Below, piece after piece: positions 6,227-6,664 of a stretch of 6,664 nt of DNA. A program made the position numbers and the translations under genes. Origin of the DNA: JBDSEG01 sp039920165 (GTDB taxonomy: Bacteria; Pseudomonadota; Gammaproteobacteria; Burkholderiales; Burkholderiaceae_C); the NCBI GenBank assembly GCA_039920165.1, contig JBDSEG010000114.1, positions 1 through 6,664 on the forward strand, written 5' to 3'. The notes below the pieces were generated by a model that was not told the DNA's origin, made no database searches, and worked only from the letters and a program-made list of their open reading frames with translations. Numbering within the stretch: the stretch's first letter is position 1; each line of letters begins with the position of its first letter.

Positions 6227-6248
6227 TATCCACCCGTGACGTCGTCCC

Positions 6249-6664
6249 ATGCAGAGTGACATCGAGATCGCGCAGGCCGCGCAGATGCGGCCGATCCTCG
6301 CGCTGGCGCGGGAGCGCCTCGCCATCCACGAGGACCAGCTCGAACCCTATGGCCGCTACAAGGCCAAGGTGTCGCTCGCGCACCTGCGAGACCTGCCCGA
6401 TCGGCCCGATGCCAAGCTGGTGCTGGTGAGCGGCATCAGCCCGACGCCGGCCGGCGAGGGCAAGACGACGACGACGGTCGGCCTGGGCGACGCGCTGAAC
6501 CGGATCGGCAAGAATGCCATCGTGTGCCTGCGCGAGCCCTCTCTCGGCCCGGTTTTCGGCATGAAGGGCGGTGCGGCGGGCGGCGGCTATTCGCAGGTGG
6601 TGCCGATGGAGGACATCAACCTGCACTTCACCGGCGACTTCAACGCCATCGCGCTCGCCCACAA
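6249..6664 (+). CDS. fhs: Formate-tetrahydrofolate ligase, N-terminal part (3' end outside window)
   Basis: The frame is open from the ATG at 6249 to the window edge, giving 138 complete codons of an enzyme that is normally about 550-560 residues. It converts formate, ATP and tetrahydrofolate to 10-formyl-tetrahydrofolate in cytoplasmic one-carbon metabolism. The visible part is highly characteristic: LEPYGRYKAKV (31-41), the nucleotide-binding loop TPAGEGKTTTTVGLGDALN (66-84), REPSLGPVFGMKGGAAGGGY (95-114), and INLHFTGDFNAI (123-134). The start is the first ATG after an in-frame TGA at 6237-6239. It begins MQSDIEIAQAA, typical of the family N-terminus. No good Shine-Dalgarno site precedes it. 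The spacer of 134 bases with hairpins suggests a transcript separate from the P450 gene. Identity is firm despite truncation. Confidence 0.95.
   Translation, partial: MQSDIEIAQAAQMRPILALARERLAIHEDQLEPYGRYKAKVSLAHLRDLPDRPDAKLVLVSGISPTPAGEGKTTTTVGLGDALNRIGKNAIVCLREPSLGPVFGMKGGAAGGGYSQVVPMEDINLHFTGDFNAIALAH

Noticed and set aside
6115..6248. A ZTP (pfl) or other riboswitch upstream of the formate-THF ligase gene
   Set aside because: ZTP riboswitches are known upstream of this gene family, so I looked for the conserved CCGCCUGGGCA-type core. It is absent on the plus strand; only simple inverted repeats are present.
6195..6662. A 155-codon minus-strand open frame at the right edge
   Set aside because: It is antisense to the very well conserved N-terminus of formate-THF ligase and has no domain features of its own.
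1..6664. Mobile element, CRISPR array, prophage or toxin-antitoxin genes
   Set aside because: No transposase or integrase motif, no evenly spaced direct repeats, no small paired open frames with toxin-antitoxin character and no tRNA-like fold were seen. All sizeable genes match ordinary enzyme or repeat-protein families.

Overview
The window is a high-GC bacterial chromosomal segment with densely packed genes of ordinary proteobacterial type. The genes, codon use and weak Shine-Dalgarno sites point to a Proteobacterium, perhaps a betaproteobacterium or a Xanthomonadales-like gammaproteobacterium. This is inference from protein resemblance and base composition; there is no rRNA or other marker to fix it.

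Layout from left to right: (1) the C-terminal part of a TPR-repeat protein (1-719, +), which runs in from outside the window. (2) A gene-free stretch of 230 bases (720-949) with two inverted repeats. (3) A HAD-IIB phosphatase (950-1759, +). (4) A convergent YcaQ/AlkZ-like winged-helix DNA glycosylase (1767-2855, -), whose stop lies 7 bases from that of the phosphatase. (5) A short divergent promoter region (2856-2950) with a perfect 12-base palindrome. (6) A two-gene unit: a long-chain acyl-CoA synthetase-type AMP-binding enzyme (2951-4630, +) and, 35 bases later, a cytochrome P450 (4666-6114, +). (7) A 134-base spacer (6115-6248) rich in inverted repeats. (8) The first 138 codons of formate-tetrahydrofolate ligase (6249 to the window end, +), which is cut off by the edge.

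The genes do not form one pathway. The ligase and P450 are the only pair that look co-transcribed. A plausible joint role is activation and oxidation of a fatty or aromatic carboxylic acid, but the substrate cannot be read from the sequence and no ferredoxin or reductase partner is present. The glycosylase suggests DNA-crosslink or alkylation repair, the last gene one-carbon metabolism, and the HAD enzyme small-molecule dephosphorylation. I found no CRISPR array, tRNA, rRNA, transposase, integrase or phage gene, and no convincing undescribed multi-gene system. The points most worth a second look are the ligase-P450 pair and the structured spacers at 724-779 and 6115-6226.
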